Shown: positions 1-8,078 of the stretch, piece by piece
Numbering within the stretch: the first letter of the stretch is position 1
Layout: the number at the start of each line of letters is the position of its first letter
NCBI GenBank assembly: GCA_020633825.1
Contig: JACKCV010000003.1
Coordinates: 1-64,000 of the forward strand
Reading direction: 5' to 3'
Length of the DNA: 64,000 nt
Source of the DNA: Fibrobacteria bacterium
GTDB taxonomy: Bacteria; Fibrobacterota; Fibrobacteria; UBA5070
Notes under the pieces: generated by a model
Database searches by the model: none
What the model saw: only the letters and a program-made list of their open reading frames with translations
Told to the model about the DNA's origin: nothing
Made by a program: the position numbers and the translations under genes

Positions 1-82
1 CACCTCCCGACACACCGTTGCTTCCTTCCGGACCTGGCGGGGTTCAGCCGATTGGTGCCGCGCGGGCCCTGGCCATCGTGGC
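1..82 (-). ncRNA. ffs: Signal recognition particle RNA (4.5S type), 3' end cut by window edge
   Basis: On the minus strand the segment contains the bacterial SRP RNA apical core CCAGGTCCGGAAGGAAGCA, which holds the GGAAG-type tetraloop region bound by Ffh. The sequence before it (GCCAGGGCCCGCG) resembles the usual 5' strand of the 4.5S hairpin. The 3' strand runs off position 1, so only part of the gene is here. The 5' end near 82 is estimated. The RNA pairs with Ffh to target nascent membrane proteins. Confidence 0.9.
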
Positions 83-110
83 TCCCTCAGGACCCGAAGG
101 TCCTGGGGAG
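82..110 (-). terminator. Strong hairpin between tRNA-Ser and SRP RNA
   Basis: Inverted repeat: CTCCC plus AGGACC at 82-94 pairs with GGTCCT plus GGGAG at 99-110, with a TTCG loop on the minus strand. It lies directly downstream of tRNA-Ser and upstream of the SRP RNA. No T-run follows, so it may be a processing or attenuating hairpin rather than a classical terminator. Confidence 0.5.
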
Positions 111-117
111 CATCAAA

Positions 118-202
118 CGGAGAGGGAGGGATTCGAACCCCCGGTGGGTTTCCCCACAATAGATTTCGAGTCTACCGCAATCGACCACTCTGCCACCTCT
201 CC
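118..202 (-). tRNA. tRNA-Ser, anticodon CGA
   Basis: The minus strand folds as a class II tRNA: acceptor GGAGAGG pairs with CCTCTCC, discriminator G at 118, anticodon loop CTCGAAA giving CGA (reads UCG serine codons), a long variable arm typical of serine tRNAs, and a T-loop TTCGAATC. CCA is not encoded. Confidence 0.97.
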
Positions 203-216
203 TGGTGGAGCCGTCC

Positions 217-245
217 AATATACTCACGGAGAAATGCCCCGTCTA
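217..245 (-). promoter_or_regulatory. Probable sigma-70-type promoter of tRNA-Ser
   Basis: On the minus strand TAGACG (240-245) and TATATT (217-222) are separated by exactly 17 bases and end 14 bases before the tRNA. The hexamers match TTGACA/TATAAT at 4 and 5 of 6 positions. Confidence 0.5.
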
Positions 246-289
246 CGGGATTCCCCAGCGATGGGACGGATGGGAAACGGGTCCAGAGC

Positions 290-748
290 TCAGAACAAAA
301 CCTTGAAGCTCAGCCCTTCCACGATGGAGACACCTTGGCCCGCCGTGCGGAATTTGGCCGTAGGGGCGAGGGGGACATCCAAGCCGAACCGCGTTGCGAC
401 TTCCAGGTGGTCGAAGATGACTGCACGCGGGGTCAGACCCGCGAACAACCCGAAGGATGCGTCGCCGCGAGGGTTGTCCTTGCTGGCGAACACGGCTCCG
501 CCCGTGAAATCGAGGGAAAGCTTCTCGAAGGACTGCCAGGGCACCAGGAGGAAAGCGGAAAGCGAGGCCTGGAATTTCGGATCGGCATCGGAATCCTGCT
601 GGAAACCGACTCCCAGGTCCAATTTGTTCTCGCCCAAGGGGAGGCGGACGGTCGCCTGCTTGAGGAGGCCATCGTAGCCAACCCCATCGATTCCGGCGTG
701 GGCGCCGGCGACGGCAAGCAAAGCAACCAGTGCGAATTTGCGAATCAT
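290..748 (-). CDS. Small exported protein, probable outer-membrane beta-barrel
   Basis: 152 aa. The N-terminus MIRKFALVALLAVAGAHA looks like a signal peptide cleaved after AHA. The rest alternates hydrophobic and polar residues with frequent aromatic/glycine strand patterns, and it ends in a hydrophobic strand with C-terminal Phe (SFKVLF), as outer-membrane barrels often do. No family was recognised. It shares strand with the lipoprotein gene upstream (65-bp gap). Barrel nature is inferred from the strand pattern only. Confidence 0.65.
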   Translation of the reverse strand: MIRKFALVALLAVAGAHAGIDGVGYDGLLKQATVRLPLGENKLDLGVGFQQDSDADPKFQASLSAFLLVPWQSFEKLSLDFTGGAVFASKDNPRGDASFGLFAGLTPRAVIFDHLEVATRFGLDVPLAPTAKFRTAGQGVSIVEGLSFKVLF

Positions 749-813
749 GGAGGGTTCTTTCTGTTGGTGGGAAGGGAAGAATAGGGAATCTCGGAGGCAG
801 GAAGAGGATCGCC

Positions 814-1494
814 TCAGGGGAGCTGGGAGGGCGCGCCATACCCCTCACCAGCCGGCGACCCGGGCGCCCCGTAGGTCGAACCTCCGGCGGACCCGGGAGC
901 GGAATAGCCGTCGCCCAACGCAGGCGCTCCGTAGCTGGAATAGACCAGTGCCGCGGAGGTTCCGAAAATGGATCCTCCTCCCTCGCCGCACAGGCAACGA
1001 TCGAAGGACTGGAGGGATTCCAGGGGCATCATGCCTTCTCCCGACTCCATCGCTTGAGTCATCAGAGGCTCCAGACAGGACAAGGCCACGCGAAAGACCT
1101 CGAGGAACCGCTGTTCCCAGGCAGCATCGTTGGTCATGCTCTCCGGGGATTCCAGCATTTCCCCGAGTAGATCGAACAAATCGACCACGAACTGGATGAA
1201 CCTCGGGCAGACTCCCTGCGCTTCGAGAGACACACGGATCTGGCTGCGCATCTGGGAGAGATCCAACTCGGGAGTCGTGGCGAGGGAGCGTCCCGCCACC
1301 GGGCTGGAACGAAGACTTTCCGCCCAGGTCTTCAGGGAGGCGATGTTGGCCAGGAGCGCTTCGTTGTTCTTGCGCAGGGCCAACGCATCCTCCTGCGTCG
1401 CGACGGGAGCCTTGGCCTCGACCTCTGTGGAGTCGCACCCGGCCAGGAATGCGAAAACCACGATCGCACTGAGGGAAAGGAATCGGTGCAGCAT
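814..1494 (-). CDS. Lipoprotein with Gly/Ser/Tyr-rich C-terminal tail
   Basis: 226 aa from the ATG at 1494. A hydrophobic segment ends in the lipobox LAGC, so the mature protein would be lipid-anchored. The central part is helical and rich in Leu/Glu. The last ~45 residues are low-complexity, with repeated YGAP and GYGAP-like motifs. An in-frame ATG at 1530 would add 12 residues in front of the signal peptide and is less likely. No function is recognised. Confidence 0.7.
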   Translation of the reverse strand: MLHRFLSLSAIVVFAFLAGCDSTEVEAKAPVATQEDALALRKNNEALLANIASLKTWAESLRSSPVAGRSLATTPELDLSQMRSQIRVSLEAQGVCPRFIQFVVDLFDLLGEMLESPESMTNDAAWEQRFLEVFRVALSCLEPLMTQAMESGEGMMPLESLQSFDRCLCGEGGGSIFGTSAALVYSSYGAPALGDGYSAPGSAGGSTYGAPGSPAGEGYGAPSQLP

Positions 1495-1667
1495 GGGAAC
1501 CTCGGAGGCTGGGAGGGGGAACCGGAACACTTCGAACGCGGGCGAACCTCAGGATCGAAGGCATGAATTTAAGCCTATCACTCGCCACGTCAAGCAACCA
1601 TTCTGGTCGGCTCCATCCAAGAACCGGACCGTTGCCACCCGAGGATCGGAGAGGTTTTTTGAGGAAC

Positions 1668-2426
1668 ATGGCCAATCCCCGCTCCACCCCCTTGCCCATG
1701 GGCGCCCTTTCTCCCAGATCCTCGCGTCGGGCTTCCTGCGCCCTGGGAATGGCCTGGGCTTCCTTTCCCTTGGCGGGGTGCAGCCAGGTGAAGCCTTTCG
1801 ACGATCCCCCGGGGCAACGAGTTCGACTGGAACTCCCCATCGCCGCCGAATCCTCGGAAGGCACCTATCAGCGTTCCGCCTGGATGCCCGACGGGACCTG
1901 GATCCACCCTCTCGGCGATTCCTGTCTGGACACCCGGGGAATGGTCTTGCTGGAGGAGAGCTCCAGCCCCGTCCGGATGACCCCGGATGGATGCCGCGTG
2001 GACTCCGGAACTTGGACGAGCCCGTACTCGGGGACGACCGAACGGGATGCTTCGCAACTGGATATCGACCACCTCGTCCCGCTGGCGGAGGCACATCGCT
2101 CCGGGGGCATGACCTGGGACTCCGCCATGCGACGGCTCTACGCCAACGACCTTTCCCACCCCGAACACCTCGTGGCGGTGGATCGGTCCAGCAATCGATC
2201 CAAGGGGGATCGGGACCCCGCCCGATGGATGCCCCCGCTCCGCGAGTCGTGGTGTTCCTATCTCCGGGATTGGGCGACCATCAAGCGACGCTGGCACCTC
2301 TCCATGGATTCCGTCGAGTACCATTTCGTCGGCAGAGGACTCGATTCCTGCGCGGCATCCGGGATGATCGGCATGCCCTTGCTCTCCATTCTCCCCCCAT
2401 CCAGCACCTTCGAGGCCACCCCGTGA
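1668..2426 (+). CDS. Lipoprotein with HNH-type nuclease domain (DUF1524/GmrSD C-terminal type)
   Basis: 252 aa from ATG 1668, preceded by GAGG five bases upstream; an upstream ATG at 1563 has no ribosome site. Twin Arg precede a hydrophobic stretch and the lipobox LAGC (Cys38), so it is exported and anchored. The motif LDIDHLVPLAEA (DIDH around residues 132-135) followed by YANDLSHPEHLVAV and N-x-SKGDRDP is the beta-beta-alpha-metal HNH core of the DUF1524 family; a conserved WCSYLRDW segment follows. It probably cleaves nucleic acid outside the cytoplasm, for nutrient scavenging or competition (inference). The stop overlaps the GTG of the next gene (GTGA), implying translational coupling. 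Confidence 0.85.
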   Translation: MANPRSTPLPMGALSPRSSRRASCALGMAWASFPLAGCSQVKPFDDPPGQRVRLELPIAAESSEGTYQRSAWMPDGTWIHPLGDSCLDTRGMVLLEESSSPVRMTPDGCRVDSGTWTSPYSGTTERDASQLDIDHLVPLAEAHRSGGMTWDSAMRRLYANDLSHPEHLVAVDRSSNRSKGDRDPARWMPPLRESWCSYLRDWATIKRRWHLSMDSVEYHFVGRGLDSCAASGMIGMPLLSILPPSSTFEATP

Positions 2427-3016
2427 CATCCTCCACCCGCCAAGAACGCCCTCTCTCGCACCTCCGCCAGGCATTGGCCGAATGGATCCAGCCCGGAGGT
2501 CTCCCGGCTCTGCGAACGATATCGATGATCCTTGTCGCCCTGGCCCTGGCGACCACGGCGGCTCCACCGAAGTTCACGTCGGTGTACAGCGATGCCAGCA
2601 CGGATTCCGACCAATGCAAATTCGACGAAGAAGACGAAGAGTGCCAGGGATGCGACACGCCCGCGACCTGTCCCGGGCCGGGAGGATGGAGCCTGGTCAT
2701 CACCTGGAGCGGATGCTGCGAAATGCACGGTCTGAGCGGACCTGTCCGTCCCGAGAACCGGAACTTCGGATTCGGGCGATGCTCGAATGCCACCTTCGGC
2801 AAGAAGGTCGAGTGGCGCCTGCGGGACGGAATCCCCATCGCGGCCATCCACCGCACCTTCTGTGGGGAAAAGGACATGAACGGGGATGCCAACGAGAACG
2901 TCGGGGAATACCTGGAGATCGAGGAACTGGCCCCGCCTTTCCGCAACGAGATCCTCGACGTCCGGAAGGTCAAGAACGCCAATGTCCGGGCCCGGGAAAT
3001 CGCCGACAATTTCTGA
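2423..3016 (+). CDS. Cys-rich exported protein of unknown function
   Basis: 197 aa if translation starts at the GTG overlapping the stop of the nuclease gene (GTGA). An ATG at 2525 (163 aa) sits directly before a hydrophobic signal-like segment MILVALALATTAAP. The mature part begins acidic (DEEDEECQGCD) and has many cysteines (CQGCD, CPGPGG, GCCEMHG, FGRCS, TFCGEKD), suggesting disulfides outside the cytoplasm. No family was recognised. The coupling suggests the product works with, or protects against, the nuclease; this is inference. The 3' side runs into a tandem repeat array. Confidence 0.7.
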   Translation: MTSSTRQERPLSHLRQALAEWIQPGGLPALRTISMILVALALATTAAPPKFTSVYSDASTDSDQCKFDEEDEECQGCDTPATCPGPGGWSLVITWSGCCEMHGLSGPVRPENRNFGFGRCSNATFGKKVEWRLRDGIPIAAIHRTFCGEKDMNGDANENVGEYLEIEELAPPFRNEILDVRKVKNANVRAREIADNF

Positions 3017-3106
3017 CCTCGAGATCCGGAGAAATCCGACGAGTCCTCCGGAGGCCATTCCCGCCAGCGGTTCTTTCGAGCGAGAAGCGCCACAAGCACC
3101 CACCCG

Positions 3107-3910
3107 CACCTCCCCCCGACAGCTCCCCCCACGCCGCCAGCCGCGCGAAGCGCGCTGAAGGCGTACAACGGCATCGCACAAGTAACAGAAAGCCTCCGCG
3201 ACAGAAGCGCGGAGGCCATTCAGACATCCTCGTAAATCGAGCGAGAGGGATTGCCAGCGACCAGACGCACCTCCCTCCGCCACCCCTCGCCCACGCCGCC
3301 AGCCGCGCGAAGCGCGCTGAAGGCGTACAACGGCATCGCACAAGTAACAGAAAGCCTCCGCGACAGAAGCGCGGAGGCCATTCAGACATCCTCGTAAATC
3401 GAGCGAGAGGGATTGCAGGCGACCAGACGCACGCCCCCCCCCGACGCCCCACCCCCACGCCGCCAGCCGCGCGAAGCGCGCTGAAGGCGTACAACGGCAT
3501 CGCACAAGAAACAGAAAGCCTCCGCGACAGAAGCGCGGAGGCAGTTCAGACATCCTCGTAAATCGAGCGAGGGGGATTGCAGGCGATCAGGCGCACCTCC
3601 CCCCGACAGCTCCCCCCACGCCGCCAGCCGCGCGCAGCGCGCTGAAGGCGTACAACGGCATCGCACAAGAAACAGAAAGCCTCCGCGACGAAGGCGCGGA
3701 GGCAGTTCAGACATTCAGGTAAACCGAGCGAGAGGGATTGCAGGCGACCCGGCGCACCTCCCCCCGACAGCTCCCCCCACGCCGCCAGCCGCGCGAAGCG
3801 CGCTGAAGGCGTGCAACGGCATCGCACAAGAAACAGAAAGCCTCCGCGACGAAGGCGCGGAGGCAGTTCAGACATCCTCGTAAATCGAGCGAGGGGGATG
3901 CAGGCGACCC
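3107..3910. repeat. Five-copy tandem array, ~162-bp unit with two hairpins per unit
   Basis: The core AGCCGCGCGAAGCGCGCT recurs at 3139, 3301, 3465, 3626 (one base changed) and 3787, giving periods of 162, 164, 161 and 161. Each unit carries this hairpin, then a fixed linker (GGCGTACAACGGCATCGC), then a second hairpin GCCTCCGCG...CGCGGAGGC, then an AT-richer stretch (CATCCTCGTAAATCGAGCGA). Units differ by point changes and variable C-runs. Both strands stay open in some frames, but the periods are not all multiples of three, so coding is unlikely. It fills the gap between the Cys-rich protein gene and the pnp 3' end. Confidence 0.9.
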
Positions 3911-3924
3911 GCCCCGCCCCCCGA

Positions 3925-3946
3925 CGGCGTCCGCGTAGGGACGCCG
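3925..3946 (-). terminator. GC-rich hairpin downstream of pnp, shared with the ahcY 3' region
   Basis: CGGCGTCC (3925-3932) pairs with GGACGCCG (3939-3946) around a short loop, 39 bp after the pnp stop. A nearly identical hairpin with similar flanks lies downstream of ahcY at 15764-15785. It lacks a U-run, so termination without U-tract or transcript stabilisation are both possible. Confidence 0.5.
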
Positions 3947-3985
3947 AGTGGGGAAGGAAGGGGAGCATGCGCCCCCGCAGCCGAT

Positions 3986-6088
3986 TTACGCGAGGGTAGC
4001 TTTGCGGGAGAGGCGGACCTTTCCTTGTCCGTCGATCCCGATGCACTTGACGGTGATCTGGTCGCCCAGAGCCACCACATCTTCCACCTTCTCGACGCGA
4101 CGATTCTCCAGCTCGGAGATGTGCACGAGGCCTTCCTTGCCGGGAAGGAACTCGACGAACGCGCCGAAGCTGGTGATGGACTTGACCTTGCCGTTGTAGG
4201 TCTTGCCGACCTCGGCTTCCATCATGAGCTCCTGGACCATGCGGAAGGCCTTCTGACCGGCCTTGCGCGCAACGGCGGAGATCGTGACGTTGCCCGAATC
4301 GTCGACATTGATCGTGGCGCCCGACTCTTCCTGGATCCCGCGGATGACCTTTCCACCGGGACCGATGAGGTCGCGGATCTTGTCTTCGGGGATCTTGAGG
4401 CTGAGGATGGCGGGAGCGAAGGCGGAGATCTCCTTGCGGGATTCCGACAGGGCCGCATTCATCGCCACCAGGAAGTTGGCACGGCCTTGACGAGCCTGCT
4501 CCAGCGCCTTCTTGAGGATGTCCTTGGGCAGACCGTTGTCCAGCTTGATGTCCATCTGGAATCCGGTGATGCCTTCGGTGGTTCCACAGATCTTGAAGTC
4601 CATGTCGCCGAGGTGATCTTCGGTGCCCGTGATGTCGGAGAGGACCGCGATCTGGTCTCCTTCGGCGATCAGGCCCATGGCGATTCCGGCCACCGGTTCC
4701 TTGATGGGGACACCGGCGTCCATGAGCGCCAACGAGCCGCCGCAGACCGAAGCCATGCTGGAGGAACCGTTGGACTCGAGGATTTCGGAAACCACGCGGA
4801 TGGTGTACGGGAAGCTGTCGGGGACGGGAAGGACCGGAGCGAGGGAACGCTCGGCCAGATGCCCGTGACCGATTTCGCGACGACCGGTGGAACCCATGCG
4901 CTTGACTTCACCGACCGAGTAGGGCGGGAAGTTGTAGTGCAGCATGTAATTCTTGAAGGTCTCGCCACGCAGGCTGTCGATGCGCTGTTCGTCGGTACGA
5001 GTCCCAAGCGTCGCGGTGACCAGTCCGAGGGTTTCGCCGCGCTGGAAGAGCGCCGAACCATGGGAGCGGGGCAACACGGAGACTTCGCACTCGGCCTGAC
5101 GAGTCTGGTCGAGGGCACGGCCGTCGGGACGGAAGCCGTCCTTCAGGATGACCTCGCGCATGGCATCGCGCTTGATGTCGTCGAGGTAGTTCATGGCCTT
5201 CTTGAGAACCACAGCATCTTCGATGTCGGCCAGGGCAGCCTTGGCCTCGGTCTTGATGGCTTCGAGGGCCGGGTACAGAACCGTCTTGGGGTGCTTCCCA
5301 CGGAAGGTGGTCAGGAACTTCTCCTTGACCAATCCCGCGACGCGGTCCCACAGCTCCTGATCCTTGACCGGGGCGATGTACTCGTTCTTGACGATGCCCA
5401 GATCGGCCTGCAACTGCTTGATGCCGGCGATGATCTTCTTGATGGCCTCGTGACCGACTTCCATGGCTTCGATGAGCTTGTCTTCGGGCACTTCGAAGGC
5501 TCCGCCTTCGACCATGGAGATCGACTTCTCCGTGGCGGCCATGACCAGCTCGAGCTCGGCGGTCTCGGTTTCCGCGTAGGTCGGATTGACGATGAATTCA
5601 CCGTCGACCATGATCACGCGAACGCCTGCAAGAGGTTCGGTGATGGGGAACCGGGGAGAAAGCCAGACGGAAGCGGCTCCACCCACCAGGGCGAGAACGT
5701 CCGGATCGTATTTGTCATCGGCGGAGAGAACCGTGCCGATGACCTGAACCTCGTTCTTGTAGCCGTCGGGGAACATCGGCCGAATCGGACGGTCGATGAT
5801 GCGGCAGGTGAGGATTTCCTTCTCGGAGGGTTTTCCTTCCCGCTTGAAGTATCCGCCGGGGATACGACCGGCCGACCAGGCGGCCTCGCGGTACTCGACC
5901 GTCAGGGGGAAGAAGTCGAACGCGGCAGGATTGCCTTCGCAAGCAGTGACCATTGCCACGGTGTCGCCCATGCGGACGACCGTGGATCCGTGGGCCTGCT
6001 TCGCGAGCTTGCCCACCTGGATGGTCATGGTCTTGCCTGGGGCGATCTCGATCGAGATTTCCCGCTTGGTGTCGTTGAGGAGTCCCAT
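3986..6088 (-). CDS. pnp: Polyribonucleotide nucleotidyltransferase (PNPase)
   Basis: 700 aa, normal length. It degrades RNA 3'-to-5' by phosphorolysis as a trimer and can also polymerise NDPs. Two RNase PH domains are seen (N-terminal start with [17 protein letters not shown]; the second contains [10 protein letters not shown] and [10 protein letters not shown]), then the KH domain with the [11 protein letters not shown] loop, and a C-terminal S1 domain ([18 protein letters not shown]). Mutation-free catalytic motifs such as [19 protein letters not shown] and [14 protein letters not shown] are visible. It lies 14 bp after rpsO in the classical rpsO-pnp arrangement. Confidence 0.98.
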   Translation of the reverse strand: MGLLNDTKREISIEIAPGKTMTIQVGKLAKQAHGSTVVRMGDTVAMVTACEGNPAAFDFFPLTVEYREAAWSAGRIPGGYFKREGKPSEKEILTCRIIDRPIRPMFPDGYKNEVQVIGTVLSADDKYDPDVLALVGGAASVWLSPRFPITEPLAGVRVIMVDGEFIVNPTYAETETAELELVMAATEKSISMVEGGAFEVPEDKLIEAMEVGHEAIKKIIAGIKQLQADLGIVKNEYIAPVKDQELWDRVAGLVKEKFLTTFRGKHPKTVLYPALEAIKTEAKAALADIEDAVVLKKAMNYLDDIKRDAMREVILKDGFRPDGRALDQTRQAECEVSVLPRSHGSALFQRGETLGLVTATLGTRTDEQRIDSLRGETFKNYMLHYNFPPYSVGEVKRMGSTGRREIGHGHLAERSLAPVLPVPDSFPYTIRVVSEILESNGSSSMASVCGGSLALMDAGVPIKEPVAGIAMGLIAEGDQIAVLSDITGTEDHLGDMDFKICGTTEGITGFQMDIKLDNGLPKDILKKALEQARQGRANFLVAMNAALSESRKEISAFAPAILSLKIPEDKIRDLIGPGGKVIRGIQEESGATINVDDSGNVTISAVARKAGQKAFRMVQELMMEAEVGKTYNGKVKSITSFGAFVEFLPGKEGLVHISELENRRVEKVEDVVALGDQITVKCIGIDGQGKVRLSRKATLA

Positions 6089-6102
6089 GTTCCGGCCCCG
6101 GC

Positions 6103-6375
6103 TCAGCGACGGATCTGCAGGGTTTTGATCAGCTCGCGATAGCCCTCGAGATTGGTCTTGGTGAGGTAGTCGAGCAGACGGCGGCGCTTGGAAACCAGAA
6201 GAAGGAGTCCGCGACGGTTGTGGACGTCGGAGCGGTTGGCCTTGACGTGTTCGGTGAGGTTGGCGATGCGCTCGGTGAGCATCGCGATCTGGACCTCGGT
6301 GGAGCCGGTGTTGGCGGCGGAGCCACCGAACTTGGCAATGAGTTCCTGCTTCTTTTCTGCAGTGATCGTGGGCAT
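6103..6375 (-). CDS. rpsO: 30S ribosomal protein S15
   Basis: 90 aa from ATG 6375 ([17 protein letters not shown]...). The S15 signature is visible: [40 protein letters not shown]. It binds 16S rRNA at the central domain of the small subunit. It lies between ribF and pnp on the same strand, with 61 bp of leader after ribF and 14 bp before pnp. Confidence 0.98.
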   Translation of the reverse strand: MPTITAEKKQELIAKFGGSAANTGSTEVQIAMLTERIANLTEHVKANRSDVHNRRGLLLLVSKRRRLLDYLTKTNLEGYRELIKTLQIRR

Positions 6376-6436
6376 GACGCTTTTCTCCTCGCCGGGAATC
6401 TCCTCACCGCTCCCCGGAGGCCACACCCTGAACCTT

Positions 6437-7417
6437 TCAGGGCAGACCGGAGACCATTTTCCGCGCTGTTTCCGCATCGTGCCCGATTTGGGCCCGCAGC
6501 GCGTCGAGTGACTCGAATCGGCATTCTTGACGAAGCGCAAAGTATAAATCCAACCGGCAGATCTGACCATATCCCGGCCCGGGTCCGGGGCCATTTTCTG
6601 CAGGAACATGGACTTCGACCACCCGGATTCCTCTCGAAAAGGTCGGAGCGGACCCGATGTTCACCACCGCCGGCTGGGGTTCCACCCCTTCCCAGGTGAG
6701 CCGGGCGGCGTACACCCCCGAGGCGGGAAGGCATTTTCGGGGGCTGACGGGCTCCAAATTGGCCGTGGGAAACCCCAAGGTCCGCCCTCGTCCATCACCG
6801 TGAACCACTTCCCCCATGAGAAACCAGGGACGCCCGAGCCAATTCATGGCCTCGTGGTATCTCCCCCATTCCCCCAGAGCCGCGCGGATGCGTGTGCTCG
6901 AAATGGCTTCGGAGCCATCCCGCAAGGGGCCGACCACCGAAAGGGGCACTCCCCTCTCCTGGCAGTAAGGGGTGATTCCTTCGGCCGATCCCGATGCTCC
7001 GCGCCCGAAGCGATTGTCGAAGCCCAGCACCAACTCCCTGGCCCCCAGGTCGTCGACGAGATGCCCCACGAATTCCTGGGCCGACAGACGACGCACCTGG
7101 TCGTCGAAGCGAAGCGTCACGGGGACGGCGCCCGCTTCCCGGAGAAGCACCTCCCGCTCCATCCAAGTGGTCAGAAGCTGGGGACCACCGGCGGGATCGA
7201 GGAATTGCCGCGTGTGGGGATCGAAGGTGAGGGCCACCAGAGGAAGCCCCAGGCTCCGCGCACGTAGGGATGCGGCATCCAGCAAGGCACGGTGTCCGCG
7301 ATGAACTCCGTCGAAGTTTCCGGAGGTCACGACGCAACCCTCCGGGAAGCGACGTGCGGCAAGGTGTTCGAGTTCGATGATCTGGCTCATGGAGAATCGG
7401 TAAGGTAGCTCCCGCAT
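6437..7417 (-). CDS. ribF: Bifunctional riboflavin kinase / FAD synthetase
   Basis: 326 aa. It phosphorylates riboflavin to FMN and adenylylates FMN to FAD. The N-terminal nucleotidyltransferase domain shows [15 protein letters not shown] and later SSTRIRAAL; the C-terminal kinase domain shows [15 protein letters not shown] and SGVYAARL. The ATG at 7417 is preceded by AGGAGG six bases upstream, which favours it over the internal ATG at 7390. First gene of ribF-rpsO-pnp, as in many bacteria. Confidence 0.95.
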   Translation of the reverse strand: MRELPYRFSMSQIIELEHLAARRFPEGCVVTSGNFDGVHRGHRALLDAASLRARSLGLPLVALTFDPHTRQFLDPAGGPQLLTTWMEREVLLREAGAVPVTLRFDDQVRRLSAQEFVGHLVDDLGARELVLGFDNRFGRGASGSAEGITPYCQERGVPLSVVGPLRDGSEAISSTRIRAALGEWGRYHEAMNWLGRPWFLMGEVVHGDGRGRTLGFPTANLEPVSPRKCLPASGVYAARLTWEGVEPQPAVVNIGSAPTFSRGIRVVEVHVPAENGPGPGPGYGQICRLDLYFALRQECRFESLDALRAQIGHDAETARKMVSGLP

Positions 7418-7524
7418 CGCCCACCTCCTCTCGGCGACGGTCCCCCAGAGGCGATGGACTTTTCATCCAAATCGAACATCGGGAATCGTGTCGCCGGAAA
7501 CCATCTCTTCGCGAAATTCCATCC

Positions 7525-7683
7525 ATGGACAACACATCGACCTTCGACGGAACCATCGCCCTCACCCGCTGCCTGGGACTCACCTTTCGTAGGATCCGAG
7601 GGCTGGACGAACCCAACCATTGGTTCATCGGACGCTACCAGCTCGTGGATATCCCACGAAAACCCCACAGCAACGGGACCTGA
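7525..7683 (+). CDS. Tiny paralogous protein, copy 1 (unknown family)
   Basis: 52 aa, starting MDNTSTFDGTIALTRC. It is recognisable as a gene because the same pattern, MD-x4-[FIV]-[DE]G-x-I-[AS]-L-x-R-x2-G-x-[ST]FR, recurs in two other small frames at 7784 and 10006. After a variable middle it has GRYQLVD, matching GQYQVID of copy 2. No signal peptide, membrane segment or known domain was recognised, and no strong ribosome site is visible. It is divergent from ribF and followed 100 bp later by copy 2. Confidence 0.6.
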   Translation: MDNTSTFDGTIALTRCLGLTFRRIRGLDEPNHWFIGRYQLVDIPRKPHSNGT

Positions 7684-7783
7684 CTCTCACGTCCCCCTTT
7701 AGCAAGACCGTCGTGGTTTTTTTGTCAATACCGGCTCCACCGGATCTGCCTCGCATCCGGTTGTCCTTTCCCAAATTCCTTTC

Positions 7784-7936
7784 ATGGACGCCACGACCAA
7801 CATCGACGGAAACATCTCTCTGACACGATGCATGGGGTTGACCTTCCGGGTACTCCGTCCTCACAACGATGCCCGAGCGCAGCTCTTTGGCCAGTACCAG
7901 GTGATCGACTCCAAGCGGGCACTTTTCGCCTCCTGA
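7784..7936 (+). CDS. Tiny paralogous protein, copy 2 (unknown family)
   Basis: 50 aa, starting MDATTNIDGNISLTRCMG. It shares with copy 1 the stretch DG-x-I-x-LTRC-x-GLTFR and the later G-[RQ]-YQ-[LV]-[IV]-D, with a variable loop between. Conservation at the protein level, with silent and conservative base changes, supports real coding. It lies 142 bp before the GH16 gene on the same strand and might be co-transcribed with it. Function unknown. Confidence 0.6.
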   Translation: MDATTNIDGNISLTRCMGLTFRVLRPHNDARAQLFGQYQVIDSKRALFAS

Positions 7937-8078
7937 GGCGACCCTCCCAACTCGTTGGGGAGAAGCGAGGGGTTCCTCCGAGATTCGTTGCGACGATTCG
8001 ACCTCTCCCCGGGTCCCTGGGGGCACGGCTACGCCTTGGCCGATCTCAGACTTTCCTGAGGAATGCGATACTTCCCAG

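Noticed and set aside
2258..3553. Minus-strand frame with repeated CDAVVRLQRASRGWRRG-like stretches
   Set aside because: The repetition comes from the 162-bp DNA repeat; periods of 161 and 164 break a constant reading frame.
3107..3910. CRISPR array
   Set aside because: Units are ~162 bp, contiguous, with imperfect copies and no unique spacers; no cas genes nearby.
4025..6142. Long plus-strand frame opposite pnp
   Set aside because: pnp is unambiguous; the other frame is an Asp/Gly/His-rich shadow.
7454..7702. 82-codon frame overlapping tiny gene 1
   Set aside because: Not conserved in copies 2 and 3, unlike the frame starting at 7525.
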